A stretch of DNA of 6,369 bases, taken from NCBI GenBank assembly GCA_964402685.1, contig CAYODE010000204.1, positions 1 through 6,369 on the forward strand, read 5' to 3'. The notes below the pieces were generated by a model. The model was not told where the DNA came from. It made no database searches and saw only the letters and a program-made list of their open reading frames with translations. This DNA comes from Aestuariivita sp964402685. Lineage in GTDB: Bacteria; Pseudomonadota; Alphaproteobacteria; Rhodobacterales; Rhodobacteraceae. The position numbers and the translations under genes are program-made. Shown here piece after piece: positions 6,038 through 6,369 of the stretch; position 1 is the first letter of the stretch, and each line of letters begins with the position of its first letter.

Positions 6038-6052
6038 TTAAAGCCGCCTTAA
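6038..6052. promoter_or_regulatory. Putative CtrA box, TTAA-N7-TTAA
   Basis: TTAA at 6038-6041 and TTAA at 6049-6052 are separated by exactly seven bases. A third TTAA (6028-6031) lies six bases from the first, inside codons 2-3 of the TPR-like gene. The box is 105 bp upstream of flgF and immediately before the TTG start of the TPR-like gene. Its position could serve activation of flgF or repression of the minus-strand gene. Part of the match is shared with the ribosome binding site, so it may be partly fortuitous. Confidence 0.5.
6044..6050 (-). promoter_or_regulatory. Ribosome binding site that decides the TTG start
   Basis: On the minus strand AAGGCGG lies 8 nt before the TTG at 6035-6033. 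No competing ATG or GTG is in frame between the upstream stop and this TTG, so the site supports the unusual start. It is nested inside the TTAA-N7-TTAA box at 6038-6052. Confidence 0.65.
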
Positions 6053-6077
6053 TTCTTGTATTTGCACTTGTAGTATT

Positions 6078-6105
6078 TTTATATTACTTGCAACTATTCT
6101 TTCAA
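6078..6105 (-). promoter_or_regulatory. Possible sigma-70-type promoter for the TPR-like gene
   Basis: On the minus strand TTGAAA (6105-6100) and TATAAA (6083-6078) are each 5 of 6 to the -35 and -10 consensus with a 16-nt spacer. Transcription would start near 6071, leaving a leader of about 36 nt. The region is AT-rich, so a chance match is possible. Confidence 0.4.
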
Positions 6106-6157
6106 TAGCCTAGTAATAAAGACAACGGTGGAATTCCTTGGGGAACCGGGAGATCAC

Positions 6158-6369
6158 ATGAGCAGCGCAAACTATGTGTCCTTGTCATCGGCGACCGTTC
6201 TGGAGCGCAGTTTGGATTCGACCGCAAACAATATCGCCAACATGTCGACGACTGGGTTCAAAGCGAGCAGGCCCTTGTTGGATTCCTTAGCCTTCGACGG
6301 AGCCGGACTGGGTGGCGAAGAAATCAGCTTTGTTCAGGACAAGGGGTATTACCTTGATCTTAGTCAGGG
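6158..6369 (+). CDS. flgF: Flagellar basal-body rod protein FlgF, 5' part
   Basis: FlgF is a proximal-rod subunit exported through the flagellar type III apparatus into the periplasm. The first 70 residues are present and the frame runs off the window. The N-terminal rod/hook family helix reads YVSLSSATVLERSLDSTANN, with the signature ANNIAN (23-28) followed by TTGFK (31-35). The later stretch ISFVQDKGYYLDLSQG resembles the FlgF pattern in which a VQD motif precedes a conserved SQGPL-type segment, which favours FlgF over FlgG or FlgE. As expected for an axial protein there is no cleavable signal peptide. GGGAG (6148-6152) stands 5 nt before the ATG. FlgG would be the usual next gene but lies outside. 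FlgF versus another rod protein is judged from a fragment. Confidence 0.85.
   Translation, partial: MSSANYVSLSSATVLERSLDSTANNIANMSTTGFKASRPLLDSLAFDGAGLGGEEISFVQDKGYYLDLSQ

Larger units (their letters stand above)
6036..6157. other. Divergent intergenic region between the TPR-like gene and flgF
   Basis: This 122-bp AT-rich segment must hold promoters for both divergent genes unless one is outside it. It contains a TTAA-N7-TTAA box (6038-6052), a possible minus-strand promoter (6078-6105) and, on the + strand, only weak flgF promoter candidates: TAGTAT (6071-6076) 16 nt after TTAATT, or TTGCAA (6088-6093) with TAGTAA (6111-6116) at 17-nt spacing. The flgF ribosome binding site GGGAG is at 6148-6152. 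Confidence 0.55.

Overview
The window is a flagellar gene block from an alphaproteobacterium. The best fit is the Rhodobacterales / Roseobacter group. The alphaproteobacterium-specific trio flaF, flbT and a DUF1217 gene sits among core flagellar genes, and two exact TTAA-N7-TTAA words, the consensus for the alphaproteobacterial regulator CtrA, lie in intergenic DNA. The genus is not identifiable by eye.

Layout. Positions 1-57 hold the last codons of an upstream gene, possibly fliH-like. It overlaps fliN (57-443) by one base, and fliP (451-1260) follows after 7 nt. After a 90-bp gap with a 9-bp inverted repeat comes fliG (1351-2376). These genes are on the + strand and encode two rotor/switch proteins (FliN, FliG) and an export-gate protein (FliP). 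fliM is not present. Converging on fliG with only 18 bp between them is a compact minus-strand operon read flaF (4042-3647), flbT (3642-3220), DUF1217 gene (3210-2395). It is preceded by a 175-bp gap with a good CtrA-type promoter. Further along on the minus strand is a 605-residue exported helical-repeat (TPR-like) protein (6035-4218) of unknown function that uses a TTG start. Divergent from it, after 122 bp containing a second CtrA-type site, is the start of flgF (6158 to the window edge).

How they fit together. FliG and FliN form part of the C-ring that generates torque and switches direction. FliP forms the gate through which rod, hook and filament subunits leave the cell, and FlgF is one of the exported proximal-rod subunits. 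FlaF and FlbT control flagellin synthesis after transcription. The DUF1217 protein and the periplasmic solenoid protein are the two components without a clear role, and the solenoid is the best candidate for an undescribed motor part. No mobile element, CRISPR array or RNA gene was seen.
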